The notes under the pieces are model-generated. The model was not told the origin of the DNA. It did not search any database and worked only from the letters and a program-made list of their open reading frames with translations. Position numbers and translations under genes: made by a program. Of a DNA stretch of 61,904 bases, positions 17,752-26,320 are shown piece by piece. The DNA is from an uncultured Bacteroidota bacterium (GTDB taxonomy: Bacteria > Bacteroidota > Bacteroidia > Flavobacteriales > Flavobacteriaceae), in NCBI GenBank assembly GCA_903838055.1, contig CAILWV010000004.1, forward strand, positions 1-61,904. Direction: 5' to 3'. The stretch's first letter is position 1. Every line of letters begins with the position of its first letter.

Positions 17752-18153
17752 CTAATATATTTTACTTTCGAAACATATATAATATTTTTTTGTTAGAGAT
17801 TCAAGTTTAGAATAAAATAAATATTTTTCGGAATCTATGTTATTCACTAATGTCCAATAATTTAAATTTTGTAAATCTGCTTCGCTTGGCTTATTGTTTA
17901 GATAAATATTTACCTTATAGACGTGGTCATTTTGAATTGATATTCCAACAATACATCCGTTATTTAAATTTGCAAAAAACATTATAATATCATCAAACCT
18001 ATTGTCTTCTGTAAATTCTGTGAGATGCTCTCGAAAATAATCTTCTACAAATTTTTTGCTTTGCCCCATTAAGTTTAGGTTTAAAACTATTAGTAAATCA
18101 CTAATAGATCCACCATTGATGAAATTTCTATCTTTCTTTTTAAAAAAAAACAT
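17752..18153 (-). CDS. Uncharacterised small soluble protein
   Basis: The 133-residue protein begins MFFFKKKDRNF and shows an alternating strand and helix pattern. Segments such as GQSKKFVEDYFREHL and CIVGISIQNDHVYKVNIYL suggest a compact alpha/beta fold. No family is recognised. It is the first gene of the pair with the lipoprotein at 17234-17749. The pair resembles the small orphan cassettes often found in flavobacterial genomes. Confidence 0.7.
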   Translation of the reverse strand: MFFFKKKDRNFINGGSISDLLIVLNLNLMGQSKKFVEDYFREHLTEFTEDNRFDDIIMFFANLNNGCIVGISIQNDHVYKVNIYLNNKPSEADLQNLNYWTLVNNIDSEKYLFYSKLESLTKKYYICFESKIY

Positions 18154-18495
18154 TGTTTAAGTATTGATTTAAGTAAATGAAAATATTTAAAATAGAAATT
18201 ATTTAATTTTTGACTTGATTAGCATTTTTGTCAACTTTTTCAATAAAACCTCATATTATGCATTTTTACTTGCATGAAAATGTTTCTTGATTAAAATCTT
18301 TTTTTGCTTTGTATTTTTCTTCAATAAATTATCTAAATTCCTATTATTTGTTTTATATTTGAGAGTGTAAATTATAATTGTAAAAATAATAAAAAAAAAC
18401 TAATGTTGTGAAGTTTTTGTGAAGTTTTATCCATAAACATTCATTTTTTAAACATTGATTTTCAAATAAGTATTGCAAATTAAAATATATTTTAA
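18154..18495. other. AT-rich spacer before punA
   Basis: This 342-bp spacer lies between divergent genes and holds no credible ORF. It is very AT-rich and contains an 11-bp tandem repeat, GTGAAGTTTTT then GTGAAGTTTTA (18408-18429), about 65 bp before punA. I find no clear TAnnTTTG box for punA. Confidence 0.6.
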
Positions 18496-19308
18496 ATGTG
18501 GGAACAAGTTCAAGAAACCGTTAGTTATATTAAAGAAAAAATAGGGTTTACACCAGAATATGGAGTGATTTTAGGTTCAGGTTTAGGAAGTTTTACAGAG
18601 GATATCCAGGTAGAATGTACCTTGCCTTATTCGGAAATACCCAATTTTCCAATATCTACAGTTCAAGGTCATAAAGGCGCTTTGGTTTTTGGAACTATCG
18701 GAACCAAAAGAGTCGTTGCTATGCAAGGGCGTTTTCATTATTATGAAGGCTATGATATGAAACAAGTTACTTTCCCTGTGCGGGTGATGAGGTTTTTGGG
18801 AGTAACTAAATTGGTAGTTTCTAATGCTTCAGGTGGCGTAAATCCTAACTACGAAGTGGGTTCTATAGTGCTTATTAAAGACCATATTAATATGATGCCT
18901 GAACATCCGTTACGCGGTAAAAATGACGAACGTTTCGGTCCTCGTTTTGTAAACATGAGTGAACCTTATAGTCGAGCCATGTTGCTTAAAGCAAAAGAAG
19001 TTGCGGCTTCCTTAAACATTGAAGTACAAGACGGTGTGTATATGGGCTTGCAAGGACCAACTTTTGAAACTTTGGCAGAATACAGAATGGTGAAAAATAT
19101 TGGTGCCGATTGCGTTGGAATGTCTACCGTTCCAGAAGTTATTGTTGCACGACACATGGAAATGGAAGTCTTCGGATTGTCCGTTATTACAGATATGGGG
19201 GATGAAGAAAATATTGAAGAAGTAAACCATGCTGAAGTCCTTAAAGCTGCACAAAAAGCTGAGCCTTCTGTTCGGAAATTAATTAAGGAATTGATTATTC
19301 AGTATTAG
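18496..19308 (+). CDS. punA: Purine-nucleoside phosphorylase (trimeric type)
   Basis: The 270-residue enzyme cleaves inosine and guanosine nucleosides with phosphate in purine salvage. Signature segments are VILGSGLGSF (phosphate-binding), VAMQGRFHYYEGY, VVSNASGGVNP and the substrate-binding MSTVPEVIVARHMEM followed by GLSVITDMG. Length and order match the PNP/MTAP family's trimeric members. It is a single-gene unit followed by a long hairpin. Confidence 0.94.
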   Translation: MWEQVQETVSYIKEKIGFTPEYGVILGSGLGSFTEDIQVECTLPYSEIPNFPISTVQGHKGALVFGTIGTKRVVAMQGRFHYYEGYDMKQVTFPVRVMRFLGVTKLVVSNASGGVNPNYEVGSIVLIKDHINMMPEHPLRGKNDERFGPRFVNMSEPYSRAMLLKAKEVAASLNIEVQDGVYMGLQGPTFETLAEYRMVKNIGADCVGMSTVPEVIVARHMEMEVFGLSVITDMGDEENIEEVNHAEVLKAAQKAEPSVRKLIKELIIQY

Positions 19309-19370
19309 CTTTTTTACAAAATTTTACAAATTATATTTTGAATTTATCTGTTTTTCCTGTAAGGTTTCTA

Positions 19371-19410
19371 AAAACTTGTAGGTGTAAATTAAATACCTAC
19401 AAGTTTTTTT
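19371..19410 (+). terminator. Terminator after punA, inner part of a nested inverted repeat
   Basis: A 13-bp perfect stem (AAAACTTGTAGGT at 19371-19383 with 19395-19407) and an 11-nt loop are followed by a T run. Outer arms at 19356-19367 and 19411-19422 pair with one mismatch. Confidence 0.85.
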
Positions 19411-19422
19411 AAACCTTGCAGG

Positions 19423-19708
19423 ACTAAAACAATGAAAGTTCCCGCGCTACACGCAGTTTGGGACTAAATTAAGCCCATTATTCGGATTTGCCAAATCTTT
19501 AAACCAACTTCCAATTAAGCCTAAAACCCAAATTGCTTGTAGTGTATGTTGGTGGCAGGTTGTTGTCATCGTAAATCACGAGTTTCTTCAATATTTTCAA
19601 GTTTTGGATGTCGGATTTCTGTTAGAACACCGAAAATTTCCAACTTCTTCATTATGCTTCTGTACTCGTTTTCCATTTTACACGTTTCCTCTTTGGAATA
19701 TTAAGTAA
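19423..19708. other. Spacer with degenerate repeat DNA and two tiny overlapping antisense ORFs
   Basis: The stretch holds no ordinary gene. On the minus strand a 36-codon ORF (start 19676, beginning MENEYRSIMKKLEIFGVL) ends in TGA overlapping the ATG of a second 40-codon ORF (start 19569, stop at 19447-19449, beginning MTTTCHQHTLQAIWVLGLIG). The TTCCCGCGCTACACG segment (19439-19453) is shared in inverted form with 23298-23310. It looks like an intergenic repeat or gene remnant rather than functional coding DNA. Confidence 0.5.
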
Positions 19709-20107
19709 TTATGAAATGTTTTTTTTGTTTTTAGAAACGGTTGATAACCTTTTTTTTATTTGATATGCAATTTCCCAATTGATGATAGAGAATAATATAT
19801 TACCAATTATTGCGGTATTAATTCCATACGGATCAGATGGAGGATAATAAAAATCAGAGAATTTAAAGGCTAATAATAAACTTAAATACGCAATTAAAAT
19901 TCCGACTAAAATATTTGTAATTGGATTTATTTTTATATAAAAAAAAGCTACCAAAATATCCATAATGCTAAAGATTAAAAATGCCTTCCAAAAAATTTCT
20001 TTAAAAGGTAGTTGAGAACCTATTTTAAAATAAATAAAAGTTGAAAAGTAATATCCGAGAATTAAGATTATATACAGTAAAATTCGTTTCAATAAATTCA
20101 TTTTCAA
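19709..20107 (-). CDS. Uncharacterised membrane protein
   Basis: The 132-residue protein has four predicted membrane helices (about 8-24, 39-56, 61-80 and 97-112) and a basic C-terminus (KKRLSTVSKNKKN). I recognise no family motif. It stands alone between the repeat-bearing spacer and gap. Confidence 0.7.
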   Translation of the reverse strand: MKMNLLKRILLYIILILGYYFSTFIYFKIGSQLPFKEIFWKAFLIFSIMDILVAFFYIKINPITNILVGILIAYLSLLLAFKFSDFYYPPSDPYGINTAIIGNILFSIINWEIAYQIKKRLSTVSKNKKNIS

Positions 20108-20256
20108 GTATGTGTTTCTATTTTTACAATTCTATTTTTTTAAAAGACTGAAAGCAATTGATTTTTCATATGCGTCATTTCGGTGCAACTTGCCACCAAG
20201 TAATTGCTAGAGCATGTCTTTTAGTGAAATTTAATTATAGAAGTTATTCGTGTCAA

Positions 20257-21246
20257 CTACTTATTCATAAATTGAATTAAGTCGATAATTCGGGATGAAT
20301 ATCCTACTTCGTTATCGTACCATCCTACTACTTTAACCATTTTATCGATTACCGAGGTTAGTTGGGAATCAAAAACACAAGAGTTTTTATTACCAATAAT
20401 ATCCACCGAAACAATAGGGTCGTCCGTGTAATCTAGAATCCCTTTTAGGTTAGTTTCTGCGGCTTTTTTAAATGCTAAATTGATCTCTTTTATAGTGACT
20501 TCCCGAGTTACATTAAAAGTAATATCGGTTAAGGAACCATCAGGCACAGGCACTCGAATGCCGCAACCACCAATTTTTCCTTCTAAAGCTGGAAATATTT
20601 TTGTCAATGCTTTGGCTGCTCCAGTAGTGGTTGGAACTATTGATTGGCTTGCACCTCTAGCACGACGCAAATCTTTATGTGGTTGGTCGTGAAGACTTTG
20701 GTCGGTGGTGTAGGAATGCACTGTGGTAATGTACGCTTGTTCTATGCCGCACAATTCTTTAATGACTTGCATCATTGGTGCTGCATTGTTAGTAGTGCAA
20801 CTCGCATTAGAAACTATCGTTTCCGATCCGTCTAAAATTTGTTCGTTTACACCAAGTACCACAGTTTTTATTTCGGGAACTTCCGATGGTGCTGATAGAA
20901 TTACTTTTTTTGCACCTACTAGAATATGGGCATTTATTTCTTCAAAGGTTTTGTATTTTCCGGTAGATTCAATTACCATGTCAATTGAATCCCAATTAAG
21001 ATTAGAGATTTCTTTCTCATGAAAAAACAAATACGATTTTCCATCTATAATAATTGCATTTTCGTCATACGAAACTACGCTAGGTAAAACCCCATGAATG
21101 CTGTCGTATTTTATCAAATGTGCCATCGTTCGATTATCGGCAATGTCGTTAATAGCGACTACTTCAATAGTGGGATGATTGAGTAATAACCGAAAGAGAT
21201 TTCTTCCAATTCTTCCAAAACCGTTAATGGCAATTCTTGTTTTCAA
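20257..21246 (-). CDS. gap: Glyceraldehyde-3-phosphate dehydrogenase
   Basis: The 329-residue enzyme oxidises glyceraldehyde-3-phosphate to 1,3-bisphosphoglycerate in glycolysis. The NAD-binding start is INGFGRIGRNLFR. The catalytic Cys150 sits in SNASCTTNNAAP and His177 in TTVHSYT. The C-terminal WYDNEVGYSSR is typical. It follows lipA on the same strand with a 12-bp gap, so the two are probably co-transcribed. Other GAPDH paralogues may exist elsewhere; nothing here shows whether this copy is glycolytic or gluconeogenic. Confidence 0.95.
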   Translation of the reverse strand: MKTRIAINGFGRIGRNLFRLLLNHPTIEVVAINDIADNRTMAHLIKYDSIHGVLPSVVSYDENAIIIDGKSYLFFHEKEISNLNWDSIDMVIESTGKYKTFEEINAHILVGAKKVILSAPSEVPEIKTVVLGVNEQILDGSETIVSNASCTTNNAAPMMQVIKELCGIEQAYITTVHSYTTDQSLHDQPHKDLRRARGASQSIVPTTTGAAKALTKIFPALEGKIGGCGIRVPVPDGSLTDITFNVTREVTIKEINLAFKKAAETNLKGILDYTDDPIVSVDIIGNKNSCVFDSQLTSVIDKMVKVVGWYDNEVGYSSRIIDLIQFMNK

Positions 21247-21258
21247 TTTCTTATTTAT

Positions 21259-22128
21259 TTAAAGAATATGTTTGGCTGCATGGTAAGAAGAGCGCACTAA
21301 AGCACCACTTTCTACATGACGGAATCCCATTTCTTTGCCTATTTTTTCGTATTTTTCAAATTGTTCCGGTGTAATAAATTCTTTTACCGGAAGGTGTTTT
21401 TTACTAGGTTGTAAATATTGCCCAATGGTAATAATATCCACATTTTGATTGCGAATATCTTGCATTGTCTCTAACACTTCTGCTTCGGTTTCACCAAGTC
21501 CAAGCATAATTCCAGATTTAGTTCGGTGTATTCCTTTTTCTTTTAAATAACGTAAAACCTCTAGGCTTTTATCGTATTTCGCTTGTATTCTTACTTCACG
21601 AGTCAATCTGCGTACAGTTTCCATATTATGAGAAACTACCTCAGGATTGGCTTCAACTATTCGATCTAGATTTCTAGTATTTCCTTGAAAATCAGGAATT
21701 AAAGTTTCAAGAGTGGTTTCTGGATTCATTCTGCGAATTGCTTGCACGGTTTCTAACCAAATTATTGATCCCATGTCTTTTAAATCATCTCTATCTACGC
21801 TAGTAATTACAGCGTGTTTGATATTCATGATTTTAATAGATCGTGCTACTTTTTCAGGTTCATCCCAATCTACAGTTTCAGGACGACCCGTTTTTACACC
21901 ACAAAATCCGCAAGAACGAGTGCATATATTTCCAAGGATCATGAAGGTTGCGGTGCCTTCTCCCCAACATTCGCCCATATTTGGGCAACTACCAGAGGTG
22001 CAAATGGTATTAAGTTTGTATTTGTCAACTAAACCTCTTAGTTCGGTATATTTTTGTCCAATTGGTAATTTTACCTTTAACCATTTTGGTTTTCCGATGG
22101 GTAATGTATTTTCCTTAATTGATTCCAT
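21259..22128 (-). CDS. lipA: Lipoyl synthase
   Basis: The 289-residue radical SAM enzyme inserts two sulfurs into octanoyl groups on lipoyl domains, for example that of the E2 protein encoded at 30.3 kb. The auxiliary cluster ligands are Cys43, Cys48 and Cys54 ([13 protein letters not shown]); the radical SAM cluster ligands are Cys69, Cys73 and Cys76 (CTRSCGFC). The C-terminal RSSYHA supplies the conserved serine. A TATCTTTG box lies 20 nt before the ATG. It is the first gene of the lipA-gap pair. Confidence 0.96.
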   Translation of the reverse strand: MESIKENTLPIGKPKWLKVKLPIGQKYTELRGLVDKYKLNTICTSGSCPNMGECWGEGTATFMILGNICTRSCGFCGVKTGRPETVDWDEPEKVARSIKIMNIKHAVITSVDRDDLKDMGSIIWLETVQAIRRMNPETTLETLIPDFQGNTRNLDRIVEANPEVVSHNMETVRRLTREVRIQAKYDKSLEVLRYLKEKGIHRTKSGIMLGLGETEAEVLETMQDIRNQNVDIITIGQYLQPSKKHLPVKEFITPEQFEKYEKIGKEMGFRHVESGALVRSSYHAAKHIL

Positions 22129-22148
22129 GCATTATTTTTTTTCAGTAG

Positions 22149-22156
22149 CAAAGATA
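22149..22156 (-). promoter_or_regulatory. Minus-7 box of lipA-gap
   Basis: On the minus strand TATCTTTG matches TAnnTTTG and ends 20 nt before the lipA ATG. Confidence 0.55.
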
Positions 22157-22230
22157 AGTATATTGGAATTAGAAAAAGTGAAAAGAAATTCGAAAAATAA
22201 AGGTTTAATTAGAAATTCAAAACAAAATGA

Positions 22231-22262
22231 AATCCCTGTAATTGATTTCAACTACAGGGATT
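22231..22262 (-). terminator. Terminator after the tonB gene
   Basis: AATCCCTGTA (22231-22240) pairs with TACAGGGATT (22253-22262). The hairpin lies 20 bp past the stop codon of the tonB-like gene. Confidence 0.75.
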
Positions 22263-22281
22263 AAAAAACAGTTAGCAAAAA

Positions 22282-23082
22282 TTACAATTGTACTACAATA
22301 GGTAAAGTATAACGAGTTCGTACCGCTTGGTTGTCTTTATAACCTGGTTCCCATTTTGTTTTTAAAGATTTTAATACCCGCACAGCCTCTTTACTAACAA
22401 CTTCACTATTACTTTGTGTTACTTCAATATCGGTCATATTGCCATTTTTTTCTATTACAAAAGATACTAAAACGCGAATTGTTTCTCCTTCTTCGTCTAT
22501 TTCTTGTTTCTCAAAATTACGACCAACATACTCGTAGAAATTTTTCATTCCTCCAGGAAAAGAAGGCTGTCTATCTAGTTCAGATGTTTTTACAGGTCCA
22601 GTAGTAGGTGCTGATGTAGTAACTGTAGATCCTGTGCCTTGAATTATTGGAATGCCAGACGTGCCAGTGCCAGTAGGAGAAGTTGGTGTGTTGACACTAG
22701 GAGCCTCTGTATTTTTTGTAACGGGAACTATTGCTTTTTCTTTTGGAGCAACTTGGTAGTTTTTATTATCAAGAGGGGTTTTTGCTGCAGGAGTTTTTAC
22801 TGCAGGAGTTTTTATAATTGGAATAATTGCATCTGTTGGAGGATGAATATTTACAATATGAATTGTAGGATCTGAAGGAATAACTGAAGGAATAACTTCG
22901 GGAACAGTACTAAATGAACTTAATATAAAAGTACTTCCTACTAGGAAACATATTCCGAATAGAAATGCAAAGAAGGTTGTTCTTTCACTATTCAAACGCA
23001 ATTGATAGGCACCATACTTTTGATTCTTGCCTTGAAATACAAGGTCTAACCACTTTTTTTCAAAGATACTAACGTTGGACAT
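22282..23082 (-). CDS. Energy transducer TonB
   Basis: The 266-residue protein couples the proton motive force to outer-membrane TonB-dependent transport. A cytoplasmic stretch (QGKNQKYGAYQLRLNSERT, the conserved start of this Bacteroidota type) precedes one membrane helix (about 36-56). A periplasmic Pro/Thr/Lys linker (about 60-165) contains small direct duplications (VIPSVIPS; VKTPAAKTPL). The C-terminal TonB domain (about 175-266) has PSFPGGMKNFYEYVGRNF and VRVLKSLKTKWEPGYKD. No ExbB or ExbD genes are nearby. Confidence 0.92.
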   Translation of the reverse strand: MSNVSIFEKKWLDLVFQGKNQKYGAYQLRLNSERTTFFAFLFGICFLVGSTFILSSFSTVPEVIPSVIPSDPTIHIVNIHPPTDAIIPIIKTPAVKTPAAKTPLDNKNYQVAPKEKAIVPVTKNTEAPSVNTPTSPTGTGTSGIPIIQGTGSTVTTSAPTTGPVKTSELDRQPSFPGGMKNFYEYVGRNFEKQEIDEEGETIRVLVSFVIEKNGNMTDIEVTQSNSEVVSKEAVRVLKSLKTKWEPGYKDNQAVRTRYTLPIVVQL

Positions 23083-23376
23083 AATTTATAGTTTTAAAGG
23101 TTAAGTATCGATGTTACATAAGTAAAGTGTTTTATTTTAATAACGCAACGTTTTGAGTGTTATTGTATGAATGTGAAGATTAAATTAATAAAATCTTATT
23201 ATATTGTTCTATATTGATCTATTTTATTAGATAATTGTTTGTAATTATTGAATCTATTCAATTACATCACTGATTAACCCTGATGGAAGCAAGCTACCGT
23301 GTAGCGCGGACAGCAGGAATAGGGATAGCACAAATGCTAAATGATTCGTCGCTAATAATTTTTTAAAAATCTTGGG
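23083..23376. other. Spacer with intergenic-repeat fragment
   Basis: The 294-bp spacer has no gene. Around 23278-23345 it contains a GC-richer patch (GTGTAGCGCGGACAGCAGG) unlike the AT-rich DNA around it. Part of the patch (CGTGTAGCGCGG) is repeated in inverted form near 19.44 kb. Confidence 0.6.
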
Positions 23377-23928
23377 TTAACGCTTAGACTGAATTATTTC
23401 TGCAAGGAGTTTTTTAGCACGAAGGAGTTTGATTTTAACATTGCTTAGCGGTTCTTGAAGTTGCTCTGAAATCTCTTGGTAACTCATTTCTTGAAAATAG
23501 CGCAACTGAATTACTTCTTGATAATGCGGTTTCAATTCTTTGATGAAATGAAGGAGTTGGGCAAGGTTTTGCTCAGTAATAAGTTCATCTTCTGCAGATG
23601 GGGAACTGTCGGCAATGTTTTGAGCTTGTTGGTCTTCTTCGTCTGTAATGTCTATAAAAAGATTTGATTTTTTCTTGCGTAATAAGTCGATATGCACGTT
23701 TTTTGCGATTGCAATTATCCAAGTATTGAATTGAAATTCAGGGTTGTAAGTAGATAATTTATCAAAGGCTTTAGAGAATGTTTCTATAGTAATATCTTCC
23801 GAATCGGTTTCGTTTTCGGTGCGTTTTAACATAAATCCATATACTTCATTCCAATAATGGTCAAGCAAATAAGTAAAAGCTACTTGGTCGCCATTTTTTG
23901 CCTTTTCTATATAGGAAATTATTTCCAC
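23377..23928 (-). CDS. RNA polymerase sigma factor, sigma-70/ECF type
   Basis: The 183-residue protein has region 2 (about 10-80; YWNEVYGFMLKRTENETDSED, FNTWIIAIAKNVHIDLLRKK) and region 4 with a helix-turn-helix (about 118-175; ELKPHYQEVIQLRYFQEMSY then QEISEQLQEPLSNVKIKLLR). No region 3 is present, as in extracytoplasmic-function sigma factors. No anti-sigma gene adjoins it. Its start overlaps by 10 bp the end of the glycosyltransferase gene upstream, so the two are translated from one message. The regulon is unknown. Confidence 0.93.
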   Translation of the reverse strand: MEIISYIEKAKNGDQVAFTYLLDHYWNEVYGFMLKRTENETDSEDITIETFSKAFDKLSTYNPEFQFNTWIIAIAKNVHIDLLRKKKSNLFIDITDEEDQQAQNIADSSPSAEDELITEQNLAQLLHFIKELKPHYQEVIQLRYFQEMSYQEISEQLQEPLSNVKIKLLRAKKLLAEIIQSKR

Positions 23929-25025
23929 TGTACAGGTTTTGAAAATGTATTAGTAAGAAAGATGTTTAACTGCGAAGCTACTAAAATTATTTCAATAATT
24001 GGAAACCAATACATTACGTCTTTTTCTTTTAATTTTCCAGCTGCAAAGCCTAAGGAAATCCAAGCGAAAATATAACGAAAAACAATTATGCTTACTACAA
24101 TAATCCATTGAAATTGAAAAGCTAATAGGATTACTGGAAGGATAAAAAATAATAATTGCGTACCATAGAAAACTGCTAATTGGCCACGATCGAATGATTT
24201 ATAATATTTTGCAGTTGCTACATGTCTTCTTTTTTGGGTAAACCATTCTTTAAAAGTGGTTTTAGGTTTAGAAAACGTAAAACTATCGGCTGAAAAGCAA
24301 ATGGTTGTATTTTTGGCGTTTGAGGCTTCGTTAATAAATAGATCATCGTCACCTGAACGAATTTTCATATGCTCAATAAATCCATTAGTTTTAAAAAATT
24401 CTTCGCGTTTGTAAGCCATATTTCGACCAACGCCCATATAAGGTTTCCCTAATTTTGCCCAAGAAAAATATTGGGTTGCAGTCAGTAGAGTTTCAAAACG
24501 GATGATTTTATTTAGAAACGAATTTTTGATTTTTTCGTAAGCACCATAGCCCAAAACGATTGTCTTTTCTTTGGTAAATTGCGAACTCATTTCTTTAATC
24601 CACTCTGTTGTTTTAGGATAACAATCGGCATCGGTGAATACTAGATATTCGTTTTTTGCTGCCTTGATCCCTAGTGTTAATGCAAATTTTTTATTTCCCC
24701 AAAATGCTTCGTTGTTTTGTACTTTAACCAATTTCACGTTTGAATATTGTTTTTCAAATGCTTCAAAAACTTCAAGTGTTTCATCGCTAGAAGCATCGTC
24801 TATTAAGACAATTTCATAATCGGGATAATTTTGTTCGGCTAATAAAGGAACGAAATTTTTAACGTTTTCTTCTTCGTTTTTAGCACAAACTATTACAGAA
24901 ATAGGGACTCTTTTTGGAGTAGAAATTTGCGGTTTAGCAAATGAAAATTTACCAAAAAACACTATGTAATATAGAAATTGAACAACTACAACAGCAATAA
25001 ATAAACAAAGTAAAATTAGTAGCAT
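23919..25025 (-). CDS. Membrane glycosyltransferase family 2
   Basis: The 368-residue protein has an N-terminal membrane helix (about 3-24), a GT-A domain (about 40-270) and two or more C-terminal helices (about 284-360). Catalytic elements are ISVIVCAKNEEENV, the DxD-like FTDADCYP, GDDDLF and a QKRRH motif that corresponds to the Q-x-x-R-W region of processive family 2 enzymes. The acceptor is not known. It overlaps the sigma-factor gene by 10 bp. A TACTTTTG box lies about 31 nt before the ATG. Confidence 0.9.
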   Translation of the reverse strand: MLLILLCLFIAVVVVQFLYYIVFFGKFSFAKPQISTPKRVPISVIVCAKNEEENVKNFVPLLAEQNYPDYEIVLIDDASSDETLEVFEAFEKQYSNVKLVKVQNNEAFWGNKKFALTLGIKAAKNEYLVFTDADCYPKTTEWIKEMSSQFTKEKTIVLGYGAYEKIKNSFLNKIIRFETLLTATQYFSWAKLGKPYMGVGRNMAYKREEFFKTNGFIEHMKIRSGDDDLFINEASNAKNTTICFSADSFTFSKPKTTFKEWFTQKRRHVATAKYYKSFDRGQLAVFYGTQLLFFILPVILLAFQFQWIIVVSIIVFRYIFAWISLGFAAGKLKEKDVMYWFPIIEIILVASQLNIFLTNTFSKPVQWK

Positions 25026-25056
25026 AATGGCTTTAATGTCTTTTTTTTAACATTTG

Positions 25057-25064
25057 CAAAAGTA
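25057..25064 (-). promoter_or_regulatory. Minus-7 box of the glycosyltransferase/sigma-factor unit
   Basis: On the minus strand TACTTTTG matches TAnnTTTG and ends 31 nt before the ATG at 25025. Confidence 0.5.
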
Positions 25065-25112
25065 GGGAATTCAATTTTGAAATACGAATTATGGATTGTG
25101 AAATTTAAATAA

Positions 25113-26126
25113 TTAAATCACATTAACCTCTGCTTCAATAGCAATTCCGAATTTATTTAAAACTGTATTTTGAATGTCTTTAGAAACATTTAATATTTCT
25201 TGTCCCGTTGCGTTTCCATAATTTACTATCACAAGCGCTTGGTTTTTATGAATTCCGGCATCACCAAAACGTTTTCCTTTAAAACCGGCTTGTTCAATAA
25301 GCCATCCTGCAGGAACTTTAACTTCTGTTTTGGAAATTACATAATGTGGCATATCGGTATGTAAAGCGTGTACTTTTTCAAATGCATCCTTGGAAATAAT
25401 TGGATTTTTAAAGAAACTACCGCTATTACCTAGTTCTTTAGGATCTGGTAATTTGCTTTGGCGAATAGCAATCACAGCATTGGAAACATCTTTTAAAGTA
25501 GGGGTAACAACATTATTTTTTTCTAATTCTTTAGTAATATCACCATAGGAAATGTTTATTTTGTGATTGTGTTTAGTAAGTTTATAAACTACGGATGTAA
25601 TTACATATTGATCTTTAACTTCATTTTTGAAAATACTTTCACGATAACCAAATTTACATTCATTATTTACAAATGTTTTCATTTCTTGAGTGGAAATATT
25701 CATAGCATCACAGGATACAAAGGTGTCTTTGATTTCGGTTCCATATGCTCCAATGTTTTGTACTGGAGTGGTTCCTACATTTCCAGGAATTAGTGACATA
25801 TTTTCGAGACCACCAAAATTTTGATCAATAGTCCAAAGCACAAATTCATGCCATGCTTCCCCAGCTTGACTTTCAACCCACACAAAATCAGCATCCTCTT
25901 TGATAATTCTTTTGCCTTTTAAATCAATATGAATTACTAAAGCATTAATATCTTGAGTTAGTAGCATGTTACTTCCTCCGCCCAAAATAAATTTAGTATC
26001 TGTTTTGTGATTTTCTAAAATAAATTTCAATTCATTTAGAGAATGAACAGCCACAAATTGATTTGCTTTAGCTTCAATTCCAAATGTGTTGTATTTTTTT
26101 AAGGAAAAGTTATTTTCGATTTGCAT
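25113..26126 (-). CDS. murB: UDP-N-acetylmuramate dehydrogenase MurB
   Basis: The 337-residue FAD enzyme reduces UDP-GlcNAc-enolpyruvate to UDP-MurNAc in peptidoglycan synthesis. FAD-binding segments are LGGGSNMLLT and SLIPGNVGTTPVQNIGAYG. The catalytic serine lies in NSGSFFKNP and the terminal EAEVNVI provides the conserved glutamate. The Tyr-loop region (FGYRES) marks it as a type I enzyme. It is transcribed leftward as its own unit or with the glycosyltransferase 88 bp downstream. Confidence 0.96.
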   Translation of the reverse strand: MQIENNFSLKKYNTFGIEAKANQFVAVHSLNELKFILENHKTDTKFILGGGSNMLLTQDINALVIHIDLKGKRIIKEDADFVWVESQAGEAWHEFVLWTIDQNFGGLENMSLIPGNVGTTPVQNIGAYGTEIKDTFVSCDAMNISTQEMKTFVNNECKFGYRESIFKNEVKDQYVITSVVYKLTKHNHKINISYGDITKELEKNNVVTPTLKDVSNAVIAIRQSKLPDPKELGNSGSFFKNPIISKDAFEKVHALHTDMPHYVISKTEVKVPAGWLIEQAGFKGKRFGDAGIHKNQALVIVNYGNATGQEILNVSKDIQNTVLNKFGIAIEAEVNVI

Positions 26127-26320
26127 TTTTAAATATTGTTAAAACGTAAAGTTCGTAAAGTTTTTTGAAAATTCAGTGATTTTAAACTATTTCATTTTAT
26201 TAAAAAATAATCGGAACCTAAACTTTATAATTACTATTGTTAAGATGCACAACGTTTTTTGCTATATATAACAAAGAAAATAGAATTATGTTTTGTTTAA
26301 ATTTTGATTTTCTAAATAAT

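Noticed and set aside
18400..18430. GTGAAGTTTT tandem repeat as part of a CRISPR or operator array
   Set aside because: There are only two 11-bp copies without spacers; too little to call anything.
20480..21022. ORFs of 60-99 codons on the plus strand opposite gap
   Set aside because: They are shadows of gap, which is unmistakable on the other strand, and show no protein-like features of their own.
21713..22264. 183-codon ORF opposite lipA
   Set aside because: It mirrors lipA codons and extends into a terminator; there is no recognisable domain.
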